Shown: positions 46,891 through 58,518 of the stretch, in pieces
Layout of the letters: each line of letters begins with the position of its first letter
Position numbering within the stretch: the first letter of the stretch is position 1
Source: Sialis fuliginosa
Lineage: Eukaryota; Arthropoda; Insecta; Megaloptera; Sialidae
Reading direction: 5' to 3'
DNA length: 64,000 nucleotides
NCBI GenBank assembly: GCA_961205875.1
Contig: OY540821.1
Location: forward strand, 14,446,001-14,510,000
Program-made: the position numbers and the translations under genes
Notes under the pieces: model-generated
Databases searched by the model: none
What the model saw: only the letters and a program-made list of their open reading frames with translations
Told to the model about the DNA's origin: nothing

Positions 46891-47260
46891 AGTGATTTTT
46901 GTTTTTAAATTACACATTATTCTTGTTATTGTTATTAAATAGTTCATATAATTATTCGTAGATATCAAAACTTTATTTGTATGGCAAACCTGGCTGGAAA
47001 TAATGAAATCCATGTAATTTTTCAATTTGTTCACACAACATTAACAACGGCTCACCCGACATGCTCACCACACACAGCCCACCCATTATTAAAAATATGT
47101 TTAAATTACAGGTTATATTAGTAAAACAATTGTTTTAATAAGGGAAGCATATTTTGTCAAAATGTAGGTAAAAACCGTTTTAACAATGGGATTATCGAAT
47201 TCTCTCCCTCCTATTAACAAAAAATAATAATATGAAACACCTTAAGTTCAAGCTTTTACT

Positions 47261-48168
47261 TATTTTCTTGTATTTTAGTCGATATTTGTATGACGAAGTG
47301 AAGTTCACTGCAGGAAATTTCACTAAAAAATTTAGAATTTTAGATTTCGTTAAAAGTATGTTTATTGTATAGAAAATGACGCGAAAAGTTGACTGTTTCA
47401 AACCGCAGGTCTGTATCTCAAACCGTTCTCGAGATATAGTCTCTCAAAGTTTTAGTTTTTTCAAATTTTTGGAGAAAAAAGGCCATAACTTTTGAACGCG
47501 TGGTCGGAATTGATTTTAGTTGACGGATTTGAAATCAGCGTGTCAAAATCTATAAAATGACATGTATAATACTTTAAAATTCGACAAAAAAAATTTCGTC
47601 AAAAATCGACATTTTTTTAAGGTATACCCCTTTGAATTTTTTCGATTTTTCACGAAAAATTTTTTTCCTAGTTTTAAGGTATTATACATGTCATTATATA
47701 GATTTTGACACTCTGATTCCAAATCCGTCAACTAAAATCAATTCCAACCACGCGTTCAAAAGTTATGGCCTTTTTTCTCCAAAAATTTGAAAAAACTAAA
47801 ACTTTGAGAGGCTATATCTCGAGAACGGTTTGAGATACAGACCTGCGGTTTGAAACAGTCAACTTTTCGTGTCATTTTCTATACAATTAACATAATTTTA
47901 ACGAAATAAAAAATTCGAAATTTTTTAGTGAAATTTCCTGCGGTGAACTTCAACTCGTCGTACAAATATCGACTAAAATACAAGAAAATAAGTGTAAAAT
48001 TAATATTAAATAATTTTTTTTTGGTTAAAATGTTTGATTTGCGCATAAAGATGAATATTCTAATAATATATTTAAATTATTTATTAACTGAAAACACAGC
48101 TTTGTATTAATTTGCCGCTAAAGTAAGGGAAGCACTGCTTCCCCTGCTTCCATGGACGCTTCGCCACT
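47261..48168 (+). mobile_element. Large fold-back element, copy 3
   Basis: Left arm about 47261-47585 and right arm about 47670-47993 are inverted copies. The core is oriented as in copy 2. The tail runs to ...CCATGGACGCTTCGCCACTG at 48168. It is the best preserved copy of the tail tip. Confidence 0.82.
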
Positions 48169-48879
48169 GTCATAATGACATAAATATTAATTACTTCCAT
48201 GTTCTGAAAGAAATGGAAGTATTGAGTTCGTAATTTTTAATATCATTATAAAATTAAAATAAATTTGCAATAATTAATAATCGTTTTCTATCAAATATTA
48301 TTCACAAAAATAGATTAAATTTGGCAAACATGCTGACTGTTGACTATTCGAATTGTTTCCTAGCCTACACCAGTAATGTTATCATCTAATGTTCAATTCC
48401 AAACACAGTTACATTGATTCTAACAATAAGTACGTTGTCCTTTTTTCTAGCAAAAAGACAGTGACAGAGTAACGTTTTGTATTTTTATCTTTATTTACAT
48501 TGCAATAAACATTGTTTGTACGGTAGTTATACTTAAAATAAATGTAACCATTAGCGAATGCGGCCGCTGCTACTGCTAAAAGACAGCCAATGATGATTTT
48601 ATCTTATTGAAATATTCTATGGATGTTGACATCATTTTAAAATGTTATATCGTCTCTAAAATGTGCTGCAATTGTTGTATGTGCCTCTGTCTTTCTTTTG
48701 TCATTGCATCCTTTCCAGAAATTATTACGTTAATGTATTTCAGCACGAAGAATGTGAATTAACCCTTTAACTGACTATTTCAACCAAAAATATGTTTTGT
48801 AAGGGAAATCTGGCGATAAAAACTTCAGAAGATGGAATTTTCAAATGTTAATAATACCCATCAAAGTATTTTAGATACT
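48169..48879. other. No recognised feature
   Basis: A NotI-like GCGGCCGC occurs near 48560 in an otherwise AT-rich stretch; no frame was recognised. Confidence 0.45.
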
Positions 48880-49190
48880 TATATATACAATTTGTCTCTG
48901 GATCGACCTATGCGTAGTATACAAGCAAAGTCGAGTTGAGACTCCCGTAATTTTTCTATTTATTCAATTAATATTTCACCCCCTGTCACGTATGGAGGGT
49001 TGTAAGGGTGTAAAAAAAAACGTTTACATATTTGGTAACCCATTTGACTACCTTAGAAATCACTAAAAACTTTAAAAAATATTTTTATAACTCAGGTTTA
49101 TTTTGGTCCACAATTCTTCTTATGCCAAATTTCAGCTTTTTAGGTTAAACGGTTCAGTAGTTAGAAGGCTATGATAGACAGACACTGATT
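48880..49190 (+). repeat. Dispersed repeat with 'TTAAACGGTTCAGTAGTTAG' tail
   Basis: Contains GTATGGAGGGTTGTAAGGGT, TATGCCAAATTTCAGCTTTT and GATAGACAGACAC. The tail type is common in insect interspersed repeats, and a related head is near 26720. Confidence 0.5.
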
Positions 49191-49203
49191 TGATTTCATA
49201 GAG

Positions 49204-49411
49204 CAGTGGTTCTTAAACTAGAATCCTCTGAACTTTTATCGGGGGTCCGTGAAATATGTTTGGCATAAATTAAAGTACTTTTACATTTCTATTTACTAGT
49301 TATTAATTAGTATCTAACGATTTTATTTATTTTTTTATCCGGGGAGAGGGTTCCCTTAAAAATAATTGTTCAAAAGAGAGTCCTTAGACCATATAAGTTT
49401 AAGAACCGCTG
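49204..49411. mobile_element. hAT-like MITE, 208 bp
   Basis: The tip CAGTGGTTCTTAAACTAG mirrors GTTTAAGAACCGCTG. Flanks TCATAGAG (49196-49203) and TAATACAG (49412-49419) match at 6 of 8 positions, consistent with a decayed 8-bp duplication. Confidence 0.75.
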
Positions 49412-49419
49412 TAATACAG

Positions 49420-50092
49420 ATAGAATATTATTGGAGTGATAACTTTAATGGGCTGATAAAAATAAATTTCAAAGTACCACAATGTTTCTACCATAACGTA
49501 CGAATCCAATGTTTTTAGTACAGAGAGTTATTACTTGTCTCTTTCTGTTTTCGGTACATTCATTACTTGACCGTTTTGATTTCTGATTGGTTCATATAGT
49601 ATTATTTTAATGTATTTTACAAATATACAATTGTTTTGTAAGTTTCATTTTATTTTATTTCGGCTTAAATATTACAAAAATAAATATATAATGCTGGAAA
49701 GTGAAGAAAATGGTAATTCGTGTATTATTCATAAGAATAAAAATTGAGTTTGTCCAACTTTATGTTTCTATGTAGAAAGGGTTAACATTGTATAAAGGGA
49801 TAATTCAATAAACTTATCTTTTCAGAAAATCTTTGGTCGAACTTCATTGTCAAGAAAAAATTTTATCTGTTATAATGCGTTTTCTCTTTTTGCTCTACAT
49901 AAAACATATTCTTATTTTATTTACAATGTAAGAATGTTTTTATATGTATTTTTATATAGTCCTTTCAAAATATCGTAAATTCGATTTAAAATAGACATGC
50001 ATATATGTATTTCAAAATATTTGTTTTGCTGCAGTAATATATATTTATTTATTTGTGCTGGTGAAAAATTCCGCGTTCTATTTTGTCTTTTT
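49420..50092. other. No recognised feature
   Basis: AT-rich; no gene or bounded repeat. Confidence 0.45.
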
Positions 50093-50118
50093 GACGACGT
50101 TTCGGCCATCTTCAGGTC
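50093..50118 (-). ncRNA. Hammerhead-ribozyme-like motif, copy 3 (minimal)
   Basis: The - strand reads GAC, CUGAAGAU, GGCC, GAAAC, GUC, GUC. Stem I is GAC/GUC, stem II is only the self-complementary GGCC with no loop, and stem III is AC/GU with no loop. Such a form could only close as a dimer. It keeps the same extra U as the other copies. Confidence 0.4.
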
Positions 50119-51487
50119 TGGTCTGAACTTAGTTCTTTGAACTTCGTTTGACTACTGTCTTATTTATTTTTCTGTATATGTAAATAAAGTGGAACAAAAA
50201 AGATTATATAATATAAATCTGTATATATATATGTATAGTTAAAATATCTGCGAATTTTTAATTATATACGTCGTTTTATAGACAATAATTATGTATCTGT
50301 TCGTTTGTTTCGATTCAAAACTACTGAACCGATTTTAATAAAACTTTTACTGTTTCAAAAACTAAGATGTTAGAATTACTTTAAAGTATATACCTCCGTA
50401 TTTAAATTAAATAAAATACCTTAATAATTAGGTCAGACTATTCAGTTGCAATTTAAAAAAATGATAATTTTGAAGAAGTTAGTTAATTTAAATTAATTTC
50501 GATGTATAAATTCATTTAATGCATTTTTTTACTGAAATTTATAGTTGACCATATTTTGTTGTCCCATTTTATACATTACACATAACCTAAAAATAATATA
50601 ATAAATAACGTTTAAAATTATACCAATTTAAATACAGGGACTATTAGAGATTACAATTTTTGTACCGCAAATTCTTTTAAATTGCTTTCGAAATTTGTTA
50701 CAAATAGCTTAAAATATGTAAAACGGGCGATACTCGGTGAATTCATAAATATGCATAGGGGTATTGTGGTATTTGCAATTCTAACTAGATGACACTACTG
50801 TAGGTTAGGGAAAGCCTTTTATCAAAGGACACACTGATTCACACGACAATTATCCTTGTTACATAAACCAGTGGCAATCAAAAAAGTACATTAAAAATTA
50901 ACACAAGATACAGACATTGCTACATTTTCAGTAGTATTTCAACTGTTTTGAAAATGTTCTTATTCACAATTAACTTGTTATTTGTTGAAATAGTAATATC
51001 GTAATAAGAAATAATTATTCATTGTTCAAAATACATTAAAATGTTGGATGGAAATGGGGAAAAAATATATAGAAAGAATTAAAAAATAAAAATATGATTA
51101 GTTTTGTCTTATTCTTCCAATGTACACATATAACAGGGTTGTCCAACAAGTTAAGGGGCTAAATTAATATTAGTACAAGATATATACATATTTATTAATA
51201 TACACTATATTATTATGAATGTAAAACAATTTAATACTAAATCAAGAAAAATACACACCATTTAAATAAAATAAATATTAATTCAATAACAAGAAAAATA
51301 GCAATTCTCTTTATTTTATAGTTCAAAGTATGATTTGTATTTTCTTTACCTTTTCTTCTGTTACATCTTGTATTTCTGAACGAAACAAGTATCTCTTAAC
51401 TTGTTATTTTACGTTTGTTTTTAAAAGCAACGTATTTGAATTTTGATTAAAAATAAATGCATTCTATATTTTAAAATAGGTAGGAAT
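50119..51487. other. AT-rich stretch with repeat tails
   Basis: 'CAAAACTACTGAACCGATTT' at about 50315 is a dispersed repeat tail. CAGGGTTGTCCAAC at 51135 resembles a hAT tip without partner. No gene was recognised. Confidence 0.4.
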
Positions 51488-52200
51488 TAGAGCTGGGCGC
51501 GGGCCGTGAATTTTTCGGGTCACGTTGGGTCACGGCCGTGACCCGACGTGACGTGAGCGATTTTCAAATATTGAATCGTGAGCGGGCGTGATCGTGAGTC
51601 AAATTAAAACAATCGGGCGTGACCGTGCGTGAGTACATTTTTCTCGTGCGTGAGTTCGTGAGTATATTTTGAAGATAATTTTTTTATAAACTTATTTGAT
51701 CTTTTTTTTAATATCTGAACTATTAATGCATAAATATAATAATGTTTTAAAACGAATTTTGACATTAAAACATATAGTATGAAAAATAAATGTCATTTTA
51801 GGAAGCACTTTCACATGGTCAGTATTGCCAACTATATCAGAACACCAAAAAAAGATTTAAAAATGCATTGTAGCTTTATTTTCTTATTGTTTTGTTTGTA
51901 ATTTCTTTTACTAGAATGCAGTTTAGAAGAAATAATATGAATATAAAATACACACAATATATTGCACGTAAAAACATTAATTTTCATCATTTCAGAATTT
52001 AATTTACAACAATTACATTAAATCGGGTCACGCGCGTGACCCGTCGTGCGTGATCGGGCGTGAGTAAAAAAATAGTATTCGTGAGCGTGCGTGATCGTGA
52101 ATACTTTTTTTGTAACCGTGAGTGAGCGGGCGTGACTAAAAAATTTTCTCTCGTGAGCGTGCGTGATCGTGAGCAAAAATTACTCACGCGCCCAGCTCTA
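51488..52200. mobile_element. hAT-like element, 713 bp, GTGAGCG-rich, 8-bp target duplication
   Basis: The 14-bp perfect end TAGAGCTGGGCGCG is mirrored at the right. GTAGGAAT is duplicated exactly at 51480-51487 and 52201-52208. Just inside both ends lie arrays of a degenerate GTGAGCGTGCGTGATCGTGA motif, running in the same direction on both sides. Each side also has a perfect palindrome: GGGTCACGGCCGTGACCC (51527-51544) and CGGGTCACGCGCGTGACCCG (52024-52043). The centre is AT-rich and non-coding. The arrays may be transposase binding sites; that is inference. Confidence 0.88.
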
Positions 52201-52208
52201 GTAGGAAT

Positions 52209-53321
52209 ACCTACGTACACAGGAATAAATACAAAATGAGGATTTAACATACTGTATTTGTAATGAACACAAATATTTTCATTGTTTTATATTTTAAATT
52301 ATTTTTAAATAAACAAAAAATCCTTATATTTATATAAATGTGTATATTTTAAATTATTTTGTATGTACCTACTTACATTTTATAAAAAAAAAGTTTAATA
52401 ATAATGTACAGGATTGTTGGACTTACTGTCATACAAAAAATAATCTATTAAAAAAATTATTTACACGTTTTTTGTAAAATTTCATCCTTCTACGATGTGT
52501 CGTATTAGAGTTACAACGCTTACAGACAGACAGACACACAGACATCATGGCGAAAATAGTCAGAATGGATTAAAGGAAGGTCAAATGGATAAATCCATCA
52601 AAATCCGAATTTCGAAAAAATCAGCTTTACAATACTTAATTATACATACAGCATAAAAGTTTAACTAATTTTCTACTGTTCTCCTATATCTTTTATTCCA
52701 TAGATATATATTTTAAAATTGATGAAAAGAAAATTTTTAAGAAAAATCATTAGTAGTAATTAAATTTTTCAAGAGAACTTTTTTGTCTTACATTACACGA
52801 ATTTTTATTTATATTAGTGTAAAATGTACGAGAATGAAAAACAATTCTTTTGTAAGTGAACATATATTTTCCAATTGAAGTATCACACAAATACCAAAAT
52901 TTACATATTTTCCAAGAAACATTTCTTTGAAAAAGAAAGATGAAAGCAATGTCATTCTTGTTCAATTTAAAACAAGTATAAAAAATAAACAAGTCAGCAA
53001 TATTTTTTCCCTCGTATTGCAAATATAATTTCTTTTGTATAATGTCGAATCGACAAGAAATATCATAAAAGATTTTTTTCTGTTACGTCCAGTCTAATTT
53101 TCTCGTGTCATATTTTTATATTGTCAGATATTTTTTTCAGATATTGAACATATCAAAGTGTTGGAAAAAATAAATTATTGTCATATTTGAATTCTATTTG
53201 GGTTCAGCGATATTCAAAAGAATCATTGATATTGTTAAAAATACAATAAATTTTCAATGGTTTATTATTTAATTCTTAAATTACTATTAACTTTTTTTTA
53301 GTTATTGTATCTTCTATATAT
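52209..53321. other. No recognised gene
   Basis: A GACAGACAGACACACAGACA tract at 52525 belongs to a dispersed repeat. The rest is AT-rich. Confidence 0.45.
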
Positions 53322-53395
53322 ATATAAAGCTCAACGCGTCTCTGTCTGTCTGTCTGTCCGTTAGTGCACTTATCACTCGAGAACCACTTATCATT
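53322..53395 (+). repeat. Dispersed repeat family F
   Basis: CAACGCGTCTCTGTCTGTCT...CACTCGAGAACCACTTATCA, inverse of 26945-27018. A 78-codon frame starts just after it at 53431 but is not supported. Confidence 0.6.
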
Positions 53396-53722
53396 TCTAC
53401 AGAAGAATATATATTGTATTTTAATTAAATATGTCTTCTGTTTGGCGACATAGAAATCACACAAACATTAAAATGGTCTCTAAACAATTGTTAAATAATG
53501 TTTTAAATTGTAAAATGATTGCGACTAGTACCTACTTTATTAGTTACAAGTTTACAACCGTTTTAAATAAAAACATCAAAAACTTTGGCGCTCGAAGAGT
53601 AAATGGACCATTTTACTGTAAATTGAATGTTTTTAAGTCCACAAAATCTCAACTATTCGATGCTTGATCGACTTGTTTTGAAATGAATTTAAAATGTTGA
53701 TGTACCAAAAATCAGTTTCGTA

Positions 53723-53960
53723 CACGGAGAGAACTTTTAAGTTTTTAACGTAAAATTCACTATAAAAAATAACATGGTGAATTATAACGAGGGAATAGCA
53801 AGTTGTTATCACTGTATTTTTTTATAAAAAAAAGTAATTTTTCATTTACTACAAGCATAAAAATATAATGTAATTTTATGTAATATAATTTTTTTTATAG
53901 TTTACTCTGTTAACTAGCACAGTGCATAGTAAAATTTTTAAATCTCCCTTGTCTCCACCG
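53723..53960. repeat. Short relative of the ACACGGAGAGAA-ended element
   Basis: Begins TACACGGAGAGAACTTTTAA and ends near AAATTTTTAAATCTCCCTTG, weakly inverted. The start matches the left end at 29657. Confidence 0.35.
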
Positions 53961-54124
53961 ATAAGCATTATGTCGCCAATATAAATATAAATTCAAATAT
54001 ATTTTGATTTGCAAAAAAATAATTTTAATGTTTTAAATTCAATACAGGAAGAAGGAGGGAGTACGAGCTAGTGGGTAGTAAAAACCAGTACCTTTTGGCA
54101 ACAATTATACAAACAAATGGCTTC

Positions 54125-54200
54125 TGGGTCACATCGATTTGGTCGTGTTATCGGTCAACGTTTCGTCACACATTGCAGTGGACATCTTCAGGACTCTTCT
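54125..54200 (-). repeat. Repeat carrying a hammerhead-like core
   Basis: Shares ATCGATTTGGTCGTGTTATC-type flanking sequence and the core with 12735-12905. Confidence 0.55.
54154..54196 (-). ncRNA. Hammerhead-ribozyme-like motif, copy 2
   Basis: The - strand reads GUC, CUGAAGAU, helix GUC-CAC/GUG-GAC with loop UGCAAU and one bulge, GAAAC, GUU, GAC. Compared with copy 1 the stem I pair changes from GCC/GGC to GUC/GAC with both sides altered, keeping pairing. The minimal stem III is AC/GU. Confidence 0.45.
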
Positions 54201-54424
54201 AAAAGTGCGGTTAACTATCTCGTGTTCCCCACTTCTCTACATACCAACACTTAATATTTTCAGAATTTAACTCTTATTCTGTTAAGCTAGTTAAAACATC
54301 ATTTTGATTAATTTAGAAAACGTTAGTATTTCAACATTTATTTACTGGATAAAATGAACCAAAATGTATTGTTCATTTAAATAAAAAATATGCATCATTT
54401 GTACGTTTTTAAACAGCGAATTTG

Positions 54425-54661
54425 AGTAAAATGTACAAAGCTCGATTTCATTCCAGTCAGTAAATATACGAACTCCCTAACTTCATTCCAGTGTCTCCAC
54501 GCCGCGCCCGTTAGACTCCGACAACCTCCGCGCCTTTTGGAAGCCCACATACCTCAAGGTTTCGCATTTTCGGACATAAAGGGAATAATAAATGTTCAGT
54601 GTTATTTCAAATAGCAGAAATAGAGACTGACAGGTTCAAAGCAATGTCGAAGGCAGTAGGG
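54425..54661 (+). CDS. GC-rich island, candidate first coding exon
   Basis: A CpG-containing block (54490-54560) stands out from the flanks. On the + strand one frame is open from about 54516, includes an ATG at 54644 (GCAATGTCG), encodes MSKAVG and ends at a consensus donor GTAAGT after GGGGA. A different + frame is open from about 54424 to a TAG near 54617 and crosses a good acceptor-like TTCCAG before TGTCTCC. The data fit either a promoter with a first exon or two alternative exons. No downstream exon or family was recognised, and the rest of the gene could lie beyond the window. Confidence 0.3.
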
Positions 54662-54699
54662 GAGTAAGTAAAAATGTCACTATATTCTTCTGTCTATTT

Positions 54700-55245
54700 T
54701 GTTCGTTATGAGTTATTCAGATGAAAAAAAAATAGGATTTTTTATTGTTTTTAGAAACAATTAAACATATTAATAGTTGAAATTTTAATTGGCGTAAGGG
54801 GCAACCCACAACTTTTCAGTACGAGAAAAAAAAAATTTTAGAGAAAAAAAAATTTTGGAAAACAATTTTTAATTGTTCGTATATGAATCCGATTGACGTT
54901 AAGAGAGAAAATGTTTAAATTTAAAATTATTAACGGTCTCATACGAAGTTTCATATAAAAATCATGTCTATGCCTCGAAAAAATAGGAATTTTAAGAGAA
55001 AGATATTGAAATTTTAAATATACCAATCGATAAAGAAAAATTATTTTCACATTTTTGTCCCTTAGATTATAAATGGAATTTAACTAATTTCACTTGTTCT
55101 AGCGAAATTATATAAGTATGCTAAGCTTGTGAATTAAAGGAGCTCCCACAGAACAATTAAAAATACAAAAGAATGATTACAAAATAGCATTAAAGTTTGC
55201 ATTTGTAAAATAACGAATAAAAAATACTGATTTATTATTTCTATA
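54700..55245. other. No recognised feature
   Basis: AT-rich, possibly intron if the preceding donor is real. Confidence 0.4.
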
Positions 55246-55247
55246 TA

Positions 55248-55671
55248 CAGTGTAACCTTAATATAACGAGCCTCAATATAACGATTTCCTCGATTTAACA
55301 AATTTTTCGAAATCCCCTAGAACTGCCCGTAAGAGCTAATGCAAAATATACTTTTATATTACGAATACATTTGTCAACAACCTCTTTACAACGAATTTTT
55401 CGACAGGTTCAGATACGTTAAATTTTTCGTAAGACAATCGTTATTGTTTTTTTGCTGTTTGTCACTGTTGCTAGTTTTAAAGTTGCAAGGGGTGAAAAAC
55501 AAAAAAGGTGTTCCTTAACCGTCGCAAATAAACGAGAAATCATTAAGTATGTAGACGAGAATCCTACAACGAAAAAAAATAGATATCGCTACATTCTTAC
55601 CTGTAACAAATTACTTGGTATAACGAATATTTTCTACTTCCCTTCAGTTTTGTTATATCGAGGTTGCACTG
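55248..55671 (+). mobile_element. Pogo/Tigger-like MITE with transposase scrap, copy B
   Basis: Ends CAGTGTAACCTTAATATAAC and ...GTTATATCGAGGTTGCACTG, flanked by TA (55246-55247 and 55672-55673). An internal frame (55452-55715) includes KRCSLTVANKREIIKYVDEN, which resembles the N-terminal helix-turn-helix (CENP-B type) of pogo/Tigger transposases, then runs out into the right end. The catalytic domain is missing, so the element is an internal deletion derivative. Confidence 0.85.
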
Positions 55672-55673
55672 TA

Positions 55674-57748
55674 TTATACATTATTATTTTCCATAAACTT
55701 ATAAACAAATCCTAATCGCTTACATATTCTGAACAAGTTATTTATATCGAATCAGCGATTTTTCCGAAAAATAACCCACCATGGTAGTTTGGGAAAACTT
55801 TAAGCACACGTGAACAATAGTCAATTAGATAACTAAATGACGAGATATAGGCTACAAATTCTTTGCTACTCTCCTGAGGAACAATAGGTACATACATACA
55901 CACACACTCGCATACTAGCATGTACACACCATGTATACAAACGAATGTTCAGTATAAGGCAAAGTGTAGAAGAGTGGGGAAACGAATGGATGGGGTAAAA
56001 TAGAAAACACACGAAGGCGGGAAAGAAGATGGCTGTGGAATACTAAACAGATCTGAGAAAAGCATGCTTTTTTTAGTTAACCTCATGTATTGGTGGTGTC
56101 GGGATATGTCTGTATATATGTATCACGTGAATTTACAATAGAACTTGTAAAAATCGTTTTTTTTATATCTTTAAAGATAGGCCCTTACTAGAAAATACCT
56201 TGCTTTTTAGCATGCGTTATCAAACATGTAAATTTTTTTATTAGAGTTCATATCATTTCTCGTAGCGATTTAATTGTAGGTATTAATTTACTTTTATATT
56301 TCTCTTCATGTTTTAATCATAAAAAAAATATTATGTTTATGTATGTATATACGAGTATCCCTACTAACAAATGTATTCTAGAAAATTATTTATTATTTAT
56401 TTGAAAATAAATTCATTATAATAAAAATAAAAAACTAAAAAAGTTATTAATAACTATTGAATACATTCAATACAGATATTTTTTTTTAATTGTTTATACC
56501 ATTTTGTATTTATTTTTGAGAATGAAAAATGATACCTAAATATAAATTAATGAAGTAGGTGCCATACATTTTTTTAAATATTTTTTACCATTTAAGAACT
56601 ATAAAATAAAAATCAAAATTCCCCTTAAGAGTAAAAAAAAGGAACAATAAAAAATTGCTACCCTAGACTCCCTCTACATATTCTCAAATTTTCATATTAT
56701 TATTTTAATTTTCGAATTGGAGATATTACTTTTGCAATTCCTTTTATTGGGTAAAACAAAAATATTAATAAATGTTTTCTTATTTCAATAGTACCAAAAG
56801 TTACAAATGAACAAAAATATGAAATTACTTACACTAGAAACACATATAACATGTCCAAAAAACATTTGTTGTAGCGAATTGGGATGGTTTGGAAGAATCT
56901 TATATAAGACACTCTTGCAATCTCTTAAGAAAAAAATATTTTTTTGATATACGAAATTAATTAAAACATAATTAAAGTTATCTTACAAAAAGAAAATTAT
57001 AGCTTCCGCTTATGTCTAAGATAAGAAATAACCGTAGAAATAGCATGTGCTTTTTTGTGTACATGACTAGATAGTGTCTGTCAAGTTGAAAAAAAATTTA
57101 ATTAGTATTTCCTCAAGATGCGTGTTTTTTTCCGTTGCGAGATAATTATATAAGATATTTTGGTTCAGTAGCTGATGAAATTTCTTATTTTTCGTCCTGG
57201 TTTTAAGAGATAAGACTCGATGTTTACATAGACTTGAGATTTAGTATTTTTAGATGATTTATGTGAAATCTTTGAAGGTGTGTTTTCAAAAACAAATACA
57301 TTAAGCAAGGATGGCCAAAAAAATATCATTTTACATCATGGAACTTACAGGTTTTGAAGGATAGTCAATTTGTCAATGTTAGTCGATTTCAGTTTTAGTT
57401 TTTTTTTTAATAAGTGATTTATTTAGTACTATATTCACTCAAGGAGTTTGTTATAATATTATAAACAATATAAGTAAAATATGCAGTTTTAATTTTTTAC
57501 AAAAATGTTTAAATATACAAATTTTACGTTATTTATAGTTGTAATAAAACAAAGAAGAAATTAATTAACACAATAGAAGTAATTTTCAAAAACAACACTA
57601 TATAAACTTACTCCATTTTCTTCTAAATGATAAATAATACATGTATGTTGCTGCACCGGCATTCAAATGAAACATATACAATTTGAAATATTTTCCTCGA
57701 GCGAGTGAAACGTAATTTTTCTCTTTTTTTCTCGAAAACAAATTATGT
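55674..57748. other. AT-rich stretch without gene
   Basis: (AC)n-rich tract at 55890-55935. No other feature recognised. Confidence 0.45.
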
Positions 57749-57812
57749 AATCTAAATAAAAATAAAGCTCGAGAAGAATCTTCATGATGTTTTCATTTCA
57801 TACAGAACCGTC
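57749..57812 (+). repeat. Direct repeat pair, unit 1
   Basis: TAATCTAAATAAAAATAAAG...TGATGTTTTCATTTCATACA is matched at 58457-58518 (TAATCTAAATAAAAATAAAG...TGATGTTTTCATTTCATGTA), about 700 bp apart. Confidence 0.7.
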
Positions 57813-58456
57813 TTAAGATTTTATGGAACCCTGGATACTATAAAAGTTAGTTTACTTAAAATATAATGGACCCCGCATACATACAGTAAAATCAGCTGAA
57901 ACTGAAATATGATGTAGTTTTTAGGACTATACAGTTTTCAGGAAATAAATTACTGAACCCAAAATTTTGTTTAGTAAATTACCAGGTTGAAAAAGCGTCG
58001 TCTATTAAAATATGATTAAAACACCTGATACGAAGAGAAGGAAAACAAAAGAAACGTGATTCGTGGAACGTAAAGGAGATAAAATATTTTTTAGATTTCT
58101 TGTTGGTACGCCATCGAACTTATAGCGTATTTCAAATCGGAATTATAATTCCAGCTGACGTTACTTATTCTCATATGTGTAAACAGCACCACTTAAAACG
58201 GTTTAACTGCATCGGTTATAATAAAACCGGAATAACGGCGTTGTGTAAACGGACAAAATACTCTTGTGCTGTCAACTTTAATTTTTTTGCACTCACTTTA
58301 ACAATACACCTGATTATTTAAGTTGTTACCAAATCGTATTGAGACGTTAGTTCAATAGAAAACATTAGTTAATCGAATGATCCTTTATTTTTTTCTCTAT
58401 GCAATCCATTAGAAATATTATGTATGGATCTTTCTACCCATAAGCCAGTCCTGAAG
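57813..58456. other. Sequence between direct repeats
   Basis: A 73-codon + frame (58100-58321) covers a tract with inverted AACGGTTTAA/CGGTTATAATAAAACCG motifs. It is more likely a structured repeat than a gene. Confidence 0.35.
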
Positions 58457-58518
58457 TAATCTAAATAAAAATAAAGCTGGAGAAAGAACTACATGATGTT
58501 TTCATTTCATGTAGGAAA
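58457..58518 (+). repeat. Direct repeat pair, unit 2
   Basis: Second copy of the 57749-57812 repeat; differs in the GCT(C/G)GAGAA part. Confidence 0.7.

Noticed and set aside
53431-53667. 78-codon + frame after the family F repeat
   Set aside because: Basic, low-complexity composition without homology and directly downstream of a mobile repeat. Length is expected by chance.
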